From the NCBI RefSeq assembly GCF_032854445.1, contig NC_088307.1, forward strand, positions 25,673,046 through 25,737,045: a stretch of DNA of 64,000 nt, written 5' to 3'. The position numbers were made by a program, and so were the translations under genes. Below, piece after piece: positions 1 to 10,339 of the stretch (positions are counted from its first letter, which is position 1; the number at the start of each line of letters is the position of its first letter). The stretch is from Liolophura sinensis (lineage: Eukaryota > Mollusca > Polyplacophora > Chitonida > Chitonidae). A model generated the notes under the pieces. It searched no databases. It worked only from the letters and a program-made list of their open reading frames with translations, and was not told the origin of the DNA.

Positions 1-1116
1 CTGGCACATTCACATGCATGTACCGTACCGTCACATTCACATGTGTGTACTGTACTGTCACATTCACATCTATGTACCGTACTGTAACATTCACATGTAT
101 GCACCGTACTGTCACATTCCCATGTATGTACCGTACTCTCACATTCACATGTATGTACCGTACTGTCACATTCACATGTATGTACTGTACTGTCACATTC
201 ACATGTATGTACCGTACTGTCACATTCACATGTATGTACCGTACTGTCACATTCACATGTATGTACCGTACAGTAACATTCACATGTATGTAACGTACTG
301 TCACATTCACATGTATGTATTGTACTGTCACATTCACATGTATGTACCATACTGTCACATTCACATGTATGTACTGTACTGTCACATTCACATGTATGTA
401 CCGTACTGTCACATTCACATGTATGTCCCGTACTGTCACATTCACATGTATGTACTGTACTGTCACATTCACATGTATGTACTGTACTGTCACATTCACA
501 TGTATGTAATGTACTGTCACATTTACATGTATGTACTGTACGGTACTGTCACATTCACATGTATGTACCGTACTGCCACATTCACATGTGTGTACCATAC
601 TGTCACATTCACATGTATGTACCGTACTGTCACATTCACATGAATGTACCGTACTGTCACATTCACATGTGTGTACCGTACTCTCACATTCACATGTATG
701 TAATGTAGTGTCACATTCACATGTATGTAAGGTACTGTCACATTCACATGTATGTAAGGTACTGTCACATTCACATGTATGTACTGTACTGTCACATTCA
801 CATGTATGTACTGTACTGTCACATTCACATGTATGTAAGGTACTGTCACATTCACATGTATGTACCGTACTGTAACATTCACATGTATGTAATGTACTGT
901 CACATTCACATGTATGTACCGTACTGTCACATTCACATGTATGTACCGTACTGTCACATTCACATGTATGTAATGTACTGTCACATTCACATGTATGTAA
1001 GGTACTGTCACATTCACATGTATGTAAGGTACTGTCACATTCACATGTATGTACTGTACTGTCACATTCACATGTATGTACTGTACTGTCACATTCACAC
1101 GTATGTACTGTACTGA
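1..1116. repeat. 27-bp minisatellite array (about 41 units)
   Basis: Head-to-tail units of exactly 27 bp run from the window edge to about 1116. Each unit has a conserved core (CTGTCACATTCACATGTATG) and a variable hexamer after it (taccgt, tactgt, taatgt or taaggt). The array may continue to the left of the window. Because 27 is divisible by three, a missing stop codon in one unit is missing in all, so long frames open on both strands with a 9-residue period. These include a 209-codon frame on the plus strand and a 242-codon frame on the minus strand that runs into flanking sequence. I read both as artefacts: there are no non-repeat domains, and several frames are open at once. The array is more regular than its surroundings, which suggests recent amplification. 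Confidence 0.97.
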
Positions 1117-1218
1117 AACATTACTCAATATAGCTGGAAAATCCTCCCGCGAGATTTCATGCTGTCTGGCACTTAGACCGACTTTTTGTCCAAGCCAACA
1201 GGCTGTGTTATATAAAAA
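1117..1218. other. Spacer between two minisatellites
   Basis: About 100 bp of non-repetitive sequence separates the 27-bp array from the 21-bp array. It contains a short GC-richer stretch around 1146-1205. No gene, tRNA-like box or inverted repeat was seen in it. Confidence 0.6.
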
Positions 1219-1880
1219 TAAGAGGCCCATGTTATAACACAGAAGGAACACGTTTATACATAGGAGGCCTATGTCAAAATATATAGGAGACCCATGTTAT
1301 AACTTAGGGGGCCCATGTTATAATTTAGGAGCGCCATGCTAAAACATGTAGGAGACCCATGCTATAACATAGGCAACCCATGCTAAAACATATACGAGAC
1401 CCATGTTATAACTTAGGAGGCCCACGTTAAAACATAGGAGGCCCATGTTAAAACATAGGAGGCCCATGTTAAAACATAAGAGGCCCGTGTTAAAACATAG
1501 GAGGCCCATGTTATAACTTAGGAGGCCCATGATAAACATAGGAAGCCCTTGCTAAACATAGGAGGCCCACGCTAAAACATAGGAGGCCCACATTAAAATA
1601 TAGGAAGCCCACGTTAAAACATAGGAGGCCCATGTTACAACATAGGAGGCCACATTAGAAGACAGTAGATAGGAGGCTCATATGTTAAAAGATAGGAGGC
1701 CTAGTTAAAACATAGGAGGCCTAGTTAAAACATAGGAGGCCACATTAAAACATAGGTGGCCACATTAAGACATAGGAGGCCCATGATAAACATAGGAGGC
1801 CCACATTAAAACATAAGAGGCCACATTAGAAGACAGTAGATTATTGGCTCATATTTTGAAAGATAGAAGACCCATGATGT
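1219..1880. repeat. 21-bp minisatellite array (about 30 units)
   Basis: Units of about 21 bp with the core ACATAGGAGGCCCATGTTA repeat from about 1219 and become degenerate and indel-rich after about 1640, fading near 1880. The period is again a multiple of three, and the minus-strand frame at 1339-1539 simply reads the 7-residue cycle. It abuts the 27-bp array with only ~100 bp between, but the two units share no obvious sequence. Confidence 0.93.
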
Positions 1881-2525
1881 AAGACAGGGTGTCAAAAATT
1901 GGACCTGACTACAGACATCGACTTCTAGAGCTACACAGAAGCACAGCAAAGAATTCCTGGGTATGTATGTCACTAGACAGCATCCAATAAAATCAGTGTA
2001 ACCTGTTTATCTACATGTACATAAAGATCAGTGCACAACCCACATCTATATACTTAATTCTCTACAGGGATGCTACGTTCATTTAACATTTATCAAGACG
2101 GCACAAGCTAAGCTTCTACTAATCAGAAAGAGGATGTGGCAATGCTTTTTGCATCACTTCACTTCTGTCTCGAGAAGAAAGGAAGGAACCTCCTCCAGAA
2201 AAATGAAACCTTGGAACTAATCCCTCGAGACAAGCCTTCCAAATTGATTTTGGTCATTTCCAGCTTTGCGAAATGGCTGTAAGCTTATTAAGCCGTTTAG
2301 TTTACCCTAAAAGCTTTCTCTATATAAATCAGCTGGTCAAAGCTCCTCGTGACGGCATCAAAGTACAGAAGCTGTCCGGAGATGAACATTAGAAAGTTCA
2401 TGTTACGCTGGAGAAGTAGAAATAACCCTCTAGATCCATACAGGCTTTGTTCACAAGACTGTGTGGCTGGAGATGTACATGTATCCACAGAGTTATTTTC
2501 ATAAAGTAGTCTAATCAGAGGTTAC
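1881..2525. other. No recognised feature
   Basis: About 640 bp of apparently single-copy sequence lies between two tandem arrays. The only open frame of note (2297-2488, minus, 63 codons) is of a length expected by chance. Nothing else was recognised. Confidence 0.5.
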
Positions 2526-2529
2526 CACG

Positions 2530-3600
2530 GCATATTGTCATTTCATCAACAGCCACTCAGTATACGCATTCAAATCTTACATTACCAACAGTTATCTTCC
2601 ATGAATGCCAAGCTCATCCCAGCTACATCGCTATACTTAGTAGAGTCAAATCTTACATTATCTATATATGTGGTCATTAACAGAGGTACTTAATGGAGTG
2701 ATATCTTACATTACCAACAGTTATCTTCCATTAATGCCAAGCTCATCCCATCAACACAGCTATACTTAGTAGAGTCAAATCTTACATTATCTATGTATAT
2801 GGTCATTAACAGAGGTACTTAATGGAGTGATATCTTACATTACCAACAGTTATCTTCCATTAATGCCAAGCTCATCCCAGCTACATCGCTATACTTAGTA
2901 GAGTCAAATCTTACATTACCTTTATATATGGTCATTAACAGAGGTACTTAATGGAGTGATATCTTACATTACCAACAGTTATCTTCCATTAATGCCAAGC
3001 TCATCCCAGCTACATCGCTATACTTAGTAGAGTCAAATCTTACATTACCTTTATATATGGTCATTAACAGAGGTACTTACTGCTGTGATATCTTACATTA
3101 CCAACAGTTATCTTCCATTAATGCCAAGCTCATCCCAGCTACATCACTATATTTAGTAGAGTCAAATCTTACATTATCTATATATGTGGTCATTAACAGA
3201 GGTACTTAATGCTGTGATATCTTACATTACCAATAGTCATCTTCCATTAATACCAATCCCTGGATACAGTCATCCCATCAACAAAGGTATACTCAGTACA
3301 GTCAAATCTGGCATTATCTATATATGGTCATTAACAGAGGTACTTAATGCAGTGATATCTTACAATAACAACAGATATCTTTCATTAATACCAGGCACTG
3401 GATATGGTCATCCCATCAACAAAGCTATCGTCAGTACAGTCAAATTTGACATTATCTATATATATGGTCATTAACAGAGGTACTTAATGCAGTGATATCT
3501 TACAATAACAACAGATATCTTCCTTTACCAGTTACCGGGCATAGTCAATTTATCAGAATGCTGTTGTTACTTAGCAACTTAGTGAAATCATTTCATCAAC
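2530..3600. repeat. Tandem array of 129-140-bp units (about 8 copies)
   Basis: The marker TGGTCATTAACAGAGGTACT recurs at 2671, 2800, 2929, 3058, 3187, 3325 and 3465, giving spacings of 129, 129, 129, 129, 138 and 140 bp. The central units are nearly identical, while the outer ones are more diverged. That gradient is typical of arrays homogenised by unequal exchange, with older units at the edges. The 129-bp period is 43 codons, and the frame at 3184-3474 is a repeat artefact. No tRNA-like boxes were seen. Confidence 0.95.
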
Positions 3601-3870
3601 AGAGTTATAAACTTAAAACAATTAACTCTTTAACAAGCTAAATTACCAATGAATATGTTTGTTTCATTACCATACACGCAGTTACTTATTTCAGTCAAAT
3701 CTTAATTACTAATGGATACGAGGTTGATTCCGGAAGCTGCTTTTTCTTTTGAGTCCTGATTTGAAACATGTGATTTACAGGTAAAAGATTGTTTTGGGGC
3801 AACAGCAGTTGAAGTCGGCAACACTTAAAGATTGTTATGTCAAAACAAATATGAACATCTGAACTTCTGG

Positions 3871-4093
3871 GGTGGATTCCACAATGCCATATCTAACTTT
3901 GAAGTCAAAACTTTAAACGTCTCTATAATGCTTAGCTTTTGGTATTAGAAGCTGAAATGTAGACATACTTGCCTTACAATAACAATGAATTGAAGAACAA
4001 AATTTTAGCTTATAGAGCCCTAAAATGATCCTCAAAATCGTATTTCAAATTTTGACTTAAAGTTCAGTCAGAAACAGCTTTGTGGAATCAGAC
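3871..4093. mobile_element. MITE-like element, family M, copy 1
   Basis: The ends form imperfect terminal inverted repeats of about 45-50 bp. The left end begins near 3871 (TGGATTCCACAATGCCATAT) and the right end finishes near 4093 (GCTTTGTGGAATCAGACC). Internally it is AT-rich with no coding capacity. A second copy with matching ends is at 38990-39210. This fits a non-autonomous DNA transposon (MITE). The target-site duplication is not clear, so the superfamily is not assigned. Confidence 0.75.
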
Positions 4094-4309
4094 CAGGAGC
4101 CTTAACTGTTACGGTAAAAAGTAAAGTGCTCTGTAGAATATGCCAAAAGGAAACTCACATGTTGTCCAGGCCACCAAGATGCACCATATACAACTCTTCT
4201 CTAAAAATGTAAATCTTCTGGCCTTGGGAGTAATCCAGATTCTAGTATGCAGAAGGTGGCCTCAGCTCTGCAAGAAAACAATCAGGATGACATAACCTGT
4301 TCTTAGTCA

Positions 4310-4440
4310 CCAGTACAAGGGCAGCGACAACAGTATATGATAGCTGGCAAATGGTCACATGTAACAGGTGAAGTTCGGCCTATAATGTCAGTTTACCTCA
4401 GTAAGGGTTTTTGAAGCACATGTTTCAATAGTACCTACGC
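4310..4440 (+). repeat. Dispersed repeat family G fragment
   Basis: It carries the hallmarks of a family seen about nine times in this window: a GCAGCGAC motif, then a block similar to AAATGGTCACATGTAAC, then GTCAGTTTACCTCAGT followed by a T-rich run. The 3' half is diverged. No tRNA-like box or inverted repeat was found, so the element class is unknown. Confidence 0.6.
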
Positions 4441-4449
4441 CGCCTTACA

Positions 4450-5585
4450 AGAATGATGACTGTTTCTTGCCAACAAAGACTGCAGGGGAAATGTTAAGGT
4501 TGGGGAAATTTGAGGATTCCCTGTTCGAGTTTGGGATTTAAATAAGGCTTCATGTCCTAGTTGGCAAGTGAAACATCTTCACAATTCTAACCATAGATTT
4601 TGCTAGAATCTGAAATCAGCCGTCTTCCAATTTTCTCCTATTTTCCCTTTCTCTTCCATGTTAATGTTGTCAGAATAGGGCGTCTCAAAGACACTGCGAC
4701 ACCCCCTGGCTAAACCTATGTTTCTACCCGACCCTTCAAATATAATAGTGTTTGGCCTCATGAATTTGATATTCTGAATTACCTTCCTAATTTTTGTATC
4801 TTGTAACATGAAGTTTGTACTTTCTCTACATGTATTTGGCAAATGGGGACTACGCAAAATAATCAAAACTTGGTAAATAATTCACACTCTATTTTACCAG
4901 TACCACTTAAATTCGCATAAAGCATTACACTGAAAGCTCATTATAAATATTCTATCACATCAAAAAACAAGAGTACCCATAGCATCTCCACAACATACAC
5001 TTTACCCAGTCCCCTGCACAAACACTGCTATTTCATTTTCACCCCTAAACTTCATCAATTCCTCTTCCGTCCATTCCTTAATAGTGTCCACATTCATGGG
5101 ATGATTGGCAAGGATAGCGCCGATCTTCCTTCGCAGATAGGTCTCTGCTGGCTTTTGTTCAAGCCCCTGATCAAACACTTAAAAAATGCTCCCAGTTTCC
5201 TTTAGCCACTGACATTTGGGTCAATACCAGCGTCATCATTAAAGTTTTTCTTTCCCTCTTTGAAATATCGAACCATGCCAGGCCGGTCTTTATCTTTGGA
5301 GAATGCTGCAGCGATAATTGACAAATTAAAAAAAAAATGAGGTGTGCAAAATGAGAAATTTTCTCACAAAATCAGAGCTGTTCTTATCTAACCAAAATAA
5401 AACTCGACGAGGTGTAGAATACATAATTGCCACCTCTGTGGGTATCATCTACTGTGGATAACAGGGTAACTGTTTTTCAAAGCTCTGCAAGTTGAGTTTA
5501 TACTAGCCTATATATTTATCTGCCACGTTATTTTAACAGTAATCTCTGCCAAATACACGTCTGTTAAAATATCCTTGACAATCAG
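4450..5585. other. No recognised feature
   Basis: About 1.1 kb of AT-rich sequence holds only short chance-length open frames (for example 4603-4866 minus, 87 codons). No repeat, RNA gene or coding exon was recognised. Confidence 0.5.
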
Positions 5586-5589
5586 ATAG

Positions 5590-5790
5590 GTATAGATGTC
5601 ATTTAGAAAGTGGATTAAGTAACAGTATTACTGTAAATAGGGATTATACTTTCTGAATATAGCACAGACTGTAGTGCTGAAAACTGGCTGAGATCACTGG
5701 GGGTTTCGAACCAGCCACCTCAGAGTCAGACGCCAAATCCCCAGCAATACATGTTAACCGTCTAGACCACTCAACCAACAGAACTTCCAC
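5590..5790 (-). mobile_element. tRNA-derived SINE, family E, copy 1
   Basis: Read on the minus strand it starts with a tRNA-like head. A box A match (TGGTTGAGTGGT) is at about 5766-5777 and a box B match (GGTTCGAAACCC) at 5701-5712. The 65-75-nt spacing would suit a long-variable-arm tRNA such as Leu or Ser. The unrelated 3' body ends near 5590 at the motif GTATAGATGTC (plus strand). The minus-strand frame across it is not a gene. An inverted pair of the same family starts 330 bp downstream. Confidence 0.75.
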
Positions 5791-5922
5791 AAAATAGAAG
5801 TTAGTCGACCGGTAGACTTTACAGCGAATATGCATTACCCCTCTGATGATCACCCCTCTGATTACCCCTCAAATGACACTGCTCCCTTAGGTGAATATAT
5901 CAGACATGTATAGATGTGACAT

Positions 5923-6127
5923 GTATAGATGTCACTTAGAAAGTGGATTAAGTAACAGTATTATCGCTAATAGGGATTACACTTTCTGAATATAGCACAG
6001 ATTCTAGAGCTAAAAATTGACTCTGAGGTCGCTGGTTCGAAACCCACAGTAGTCTCAGCCAATTATCAGCACTAGAATCTGTGCTATATTCAGAGAGTGT
6101 AATCCCTATTAATGATAATACTGTTAT
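5923..6127. mobile_element. Inverted (palindromic) pair of family E SINE tails
   Basis: The left arm (5923-6010) is a minus-strand family E tail, again beginning GTATAGATGT. The right arm (6026-6127) is a plus-strand copy with box B (GGTTCGAAACC) near 6034-6044 and a tail ending AATGATAATACTGTTATCC. The arms are complementary over about 55-60 bp, so the region can fold into a large hairpin. It could be two head-to-head insertions or a foldback derivative; the sequence does not decide. Confidence 0.7.
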
Positions 6128-6283
6128 CCTTGACCATGACCTACTGGACTATTTCATCAACACAACGCCTTCTATTAGCAGACTCAATGTATGAAGGAAA
6201 ATTCATCATTGATGAAACATGTCCATCAGATGAAATAGTAATTCAATATAATGCTGCAAAGTTCAAGGCAAGTATATTTCATG

Positions 6284-6299
6284 TTTTTTTTTTTTGTTT

Positions 6300-6333
<34 letters not shown>
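6284..6333. repeat. Poly-T tract
   Basis: A nearly pure run of about 48 T residues is interrupted once by a G near 6297. A poly-A tail of a minus-strand retroposon would look like this, but I recognise no retroposon body next to it. Frames through it (6112-6453 plus and 6226-6480 minus) owe their homopolymer stretches to this tract and are not credible genes. Confidence 0.9.
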
Positions 6334-6511
6334 CACCAGCCATACCTGATACACTGCTGGCGTATGGCTGACGGAAGTGTATCGTTTCCCTTGGCAAGCT
6401 ACAGCCATATCATACTGTATGTATATCAGAAAATAGGCAGCTGTAACGACTAGGTTGATGTTTATGTTCGTCGTGACCATTTCTCAGATGCTCATAATAT
6501 TTTAAAAGCTG

Positions 6512-6557
6512 TTCTTCACTAAAATGACGTCAGATTCTTCACTAAACTGACGTCATA
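6512..6557. promoter_or_regulatory. Two perfect TGACGTCA palindromes in a short direct repeat
   Basis: The octamer TGACGTCA, the consensus CREB/ATF binding palindrome in animals, occurs at 6525-6532 and 6548-6555. Both lie inside a 23-bp direct repeat sharing TTCTTCACTAAA. This is a binding-site match only. No gene start was identified nearby, so regulatory function is unproven. Confidence 0.35.
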
Positions 6558-6559
6558 CT

Positions 6560-9265
6560 GCAACGAGGCATAAACCTCATCTTACAAACTCCCCCCCCAA
6601 AACGCACTTAGTCATTAATTTCTATGGGGTTTTACCCACTTAAGAGCTGTCTCCTATAAGGCAAAAATATATTTAAAGTTACAACAGAGAACAATGAGCT
6701 GTGAAAGAAATGAATCCATAGGAAATTTAAGGCTGATCTTTGTCGTTGTTGTTTTCTCGTGAAATAAATGAGTGTTACCATTTAGTCTAGTTCTGAAAGG
6801 GGCACTGAAAAGGATCAAGATCCGCTTCTGCAAACTTATATAAAACACTCTTTATGACTGCGAAGAAGCTTCTACCCGAGACGTTCTTGTTCCTCGAGTG
6901 CCAACCGAGAAGGCCATTTTTCTTGGTGCCAAACTCCAACCCATCCTCACGCGCGGTAAATGTCGCTCTGCAGCGGTCACATGACTGTCATATGACGGGG
7001 TTAGCAACACTTAGACATAGCGTTCGAAACTATACATGCCGTAAGCAACGTGCAATTAAAGCCACGATATAATCGAATTTTTTTCTAAATGAACAGAAAA
7101 TTAGCGACCATCAACCCTTAAGCCTGAGCGTATCAAATGTGTATTTACTCTGTTCGGGAATCAAGACTGAGCACTTTTCCCCGTATATGACTACATGATG
7201 CCATCTTAGAGAGAAAACAGGATCTGGGGAAATGCGCCCTTTATATTTTAATACTCATCATCTGACAGACTAATGCGCACTAAACTGGGATATATATATA
7301 GACTATTTTGTTTATTTATAACTTTTCGCACGTTGTAAATACAGAACAAACATCTTTATGTTCTAACTTTGAATAGCTCATATATAGACCTCTACACGGT
7401 CCGTTTACAAATAGGCCTATCACAGCTTAAATGTGAAATAATTCGTCATAAGCTATTTGAATTATTCGAACTTAGCCGGGGACTACCGTTGAGAATACGT
7501 TGAAATACCAAACGGTTTAATAAATGCAAGTCCAAGGCGAAAAAAGGCAAACGGGATGATAGGCCTATTCATGAAAACCCTATTCAGTATTCACAGGCCT
7601 CTGTATTGCATCATGAGTTTGACCTGTCGACAATTTGGCCTAGCCTAATTTAATTTATGCACGACCTGTGATATCCCTGACCTTAAATGATGCTGTGCCC
7701 ATCGGCTATTAAATCGATTACTACAGTTTTATTTACATCAGATCGACCTGGGCTGTTTAAATCATTCTAATCTGGAGACGCTGTCCGCGTGCTAGCGCAT
7801 CCCGATAGCCTCTTGGATCACACGTTGTATAAACTTGAGGCTTCGCTGCTCGCGAGAAGATAGCACGAAATAAAGGGGCCCCGGCACGTGTGCAAACAAG
7901 AGCACGCGTGCACGTGCGGAGGGGCGCGAGCGGTTAAGATCTGCCCTTCTGATAAGAACGTTTATGAGTAGGCCGGGTTGCCACGGATCCGTATTACAAG
8001 TTCTATACAGTGGCGCAAATGGCGCAATAAAACCAAAATAAACGAGTGAAAACTTCCCTCTGTGAAACGCTACAGTATATTCAAGTGCAGCGATGAATAT
8101 GCGTATTGGTCTATAAGGGACTATGTGGGCATTTGATCACAATCTTAAGCAACATCGATTTAAAACTTTAACTCTGAACGAGCAGTGTTTAGTACTGTGA
8201 CTGTTTTACAAATCAGTCACAACATGCGCATGGCAATGACAAGGGCCTATGATCTGACCGGAAGAACCAATGAAAGAGGCTGTACCGGGGCTTTTTGGCC
8301 AAAAATTCGATCACCGCAAATTCAGTCGAAGTTTTGCTATTATTGTAGATTAGCCCAAATAGTTACCTTTCACAAAACGCCAGCCTTGTCTGCCCATGGG
8401 TTACCGTTCAAAATCGGTAATTAAGTTCCTAACATTTATAAAGCATTATAACTTTTTCAAACTTAACAGTCATTTTAACAATGTAAATAGTACAAGCACG
8501 AGTCTGATATTTACTGAGTGACAATAATTTGAGTAATTCTTGGAAAATACGAAATTTGATTTGATTTGTGAGTACGGATTTTGGGTCAAAAAAGTTTTTT
8601 TTGTGACTTCTTTTAATCTGTGTTGTTAAACACTATACTCAATGATACTTCATTTTAGTGCATACGTGTCTTTTTTTTGAGGAGGGGGAGGTAACCGAAG
8701 TGTCAGTTGTGAAAGGCGCATCCAAGTGTTGAACAAGCATGTTTAATTTTGGGCAGTTTTTTGTGCTCGAAACTTAATTACTTGCATGTATGCTGGTAAA
8801 TAATGATGTTTGTAGAGGCAAATGTCAAGTTTCAAGAAATTTAAGCTACATATTGTAAGTTCTTGATGCTCAAAATGCTATCTTGATTCCGATTTGATAA
8901 CGCGTTGCACCTCGCAATCCACTAGAAATCCGGTTTACAATTAACATCTATCAACGAATTTAGAATTCCACGTCCTGTATACATAAGAAAAGCGAGTTCG
9001 AGAATATATTTCTTTCCAAACACCGATTGCGATGTTTTTCAAAATGATTTCAAAGCCTACACTCCAATTAAATCTTGCAGAGTATCACTGTTTATTTATT
9101 CAGGGATTTTGAGAGTTATGTAAGCAATAGTTAGTTAAGAACGACGCAGATCCATTGTTTTTTAATTCAACGGCGCTAAGCGTATAATCACTGTCCTGCA
9201 ATGCGTGCATTGTATACATACATGTAAACTAACCATGCCTAATGACTAATATGGGACATTTCCTC
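6560..9265. other. Anonymous AT-rich region with a CpG-richer patch
   Basis: About 2.7 kb without a recognisable gene or repeat. At about 7780-7945 the sequence becomes GC-richer with many CpG dinucleotides and repeated CACGTG/GCACGTG E-box-like motifs, unlike its surroundings. Open frames here (72-79 codons) are of chance length. The CpG patch could mark a promoter, but no downstream exon was found. Confidence 0.4.
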
Positions 9266-9268
9266 CCT

Positions 9269-9310
9269 AAGGAACCTACGGATGGTCGTGGGTTTCCCCC
9301 GGGCTCTGCA
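9269..9310 (+). mobile_element. SINE A fragment
   Basis: A short plus-oriented fragment matches the body of SINE A (CGGATGGTCGTGGGTTTCCC). Head and tail are both missing. Confidence 0.6.
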
Positions 9311-10103
9311 CAAAACATTCAAAATCAAGATCAAAATGAAGTCCTGTCTAAGGAAATATGGGAAGTATTGTTCATTCACACCCTTGAAGTGACCATTTAT
9401 TTAAAAACGGTTGAAATATCTTGCTATGACCATTTATTCAAAAGCCATTGGAATCTGCTTGAACTAAAATGTATGTATGCCATATTACAGCTTTTGGAAT
9501 TCAAAAAACTGTAGCAAATGGCAAAAGAATAATATGAATTCTTCGTTCTTTTTTGGCATGGCATGTGCAGGTATATAGTCTAATTCGACATGAGCAATGT
9601 GGTATAAAGGTTTCAGCTGTTGACAAAAATACAATTATGGGGAATGTAGCAGCTTGGAATTCTCACTCTGAATAAAAGAAGCCAATCATTTAGTTCCTAC
9701 ATGCATGTGAAAGACACGAGTACTCGCACGTCCCGGTCAGTTGTCTGTGACAAAATGGAATTGACAGAAATCAACCAACCGTGACGATTTAGTGCTTAAG
9801 AAGAAATTAAGTCCGAAGACGTAGTCTGGTTAGTGTCGCCAGTCCCGCTGATAATTTCACACCAATTATACGCAGATTGCTCGTGTCCGAGCAACTCGGC
9901 ACGAATTAATTGACAGTGGCTCGCGCACGTGCACCCGCTGACCACATATACCACACAGGACGGAAATAATGGACATTCGTTTATGGAGTTCACGAGTGTG
10001 TTCGGGAGTTTCCGTCAAGTATTGATAGTCGACCATACAAAAATGCGATGGAAAGCAATCGTGAATGGATTTCTATATGGATACATTCATTTGGAAAATA
10101 GTG

Positions 10104-10327
10104 TATTTATTTATTTATTTGATTGGTGTTTTACGCCGTACTCAAGAATATTTCACTTTTACGACGGCGGCCAGCATTATGGTGGGTGGAAACCGGGAAG
10201 AGCCCGGGGGAAACCCACGACCATCCGCAGGTTGCTGGAGACCTTCCCACGTACGGCCGGAGAGGAAGCCAGCATGAGGTGGACTTGAACTCACAGCGAC
10301 CGCATTGGTGCGAGGCTCCTGGGTCAA
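10104..10327 (-). mobile_element. tRNA-derived SINE A, 5'-truncated, with target-site duplication
   Basis: Plus-strand order is the complement of a SINE: a TTTATTTATT tail, a conserved 3' end (GATTGGTGTTTTACGCCGTA), body, and the start of the tRNA-like head. The copy stops inside the head. It is flanked by TGGAAAATAGTG at 10092-10103 and 10328-10339, a 12-bp target-site duplication. That is direct evidence of insertion by target-primed retrotransposition, and 5' truncation fits this mechanism. Overlapping frames at 10065-10371 merely translate the element. Confidence 0.93.
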
Positions 10328-10339
10328 TGGAAAATAGTG

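Noticed and set aside
1-1116. CRISPR array
   Set aside because: Units are contiguous without unique spacers, and the context is eukaryotic; this is a minisatellite.
523-1251. Longest ORF of the window (242 codons, minus strand)
   Set aside because: It reads a 27-bp tandem repeat in a 9-residue cycle. Other frames and strands are equally open, so it is a periodicity artefact.
6112-6453. 113-codon ORF with a polyphenylalanine stretch
   Set aside because: Phenylalanines come from the poly-T tract at 6284-6333.
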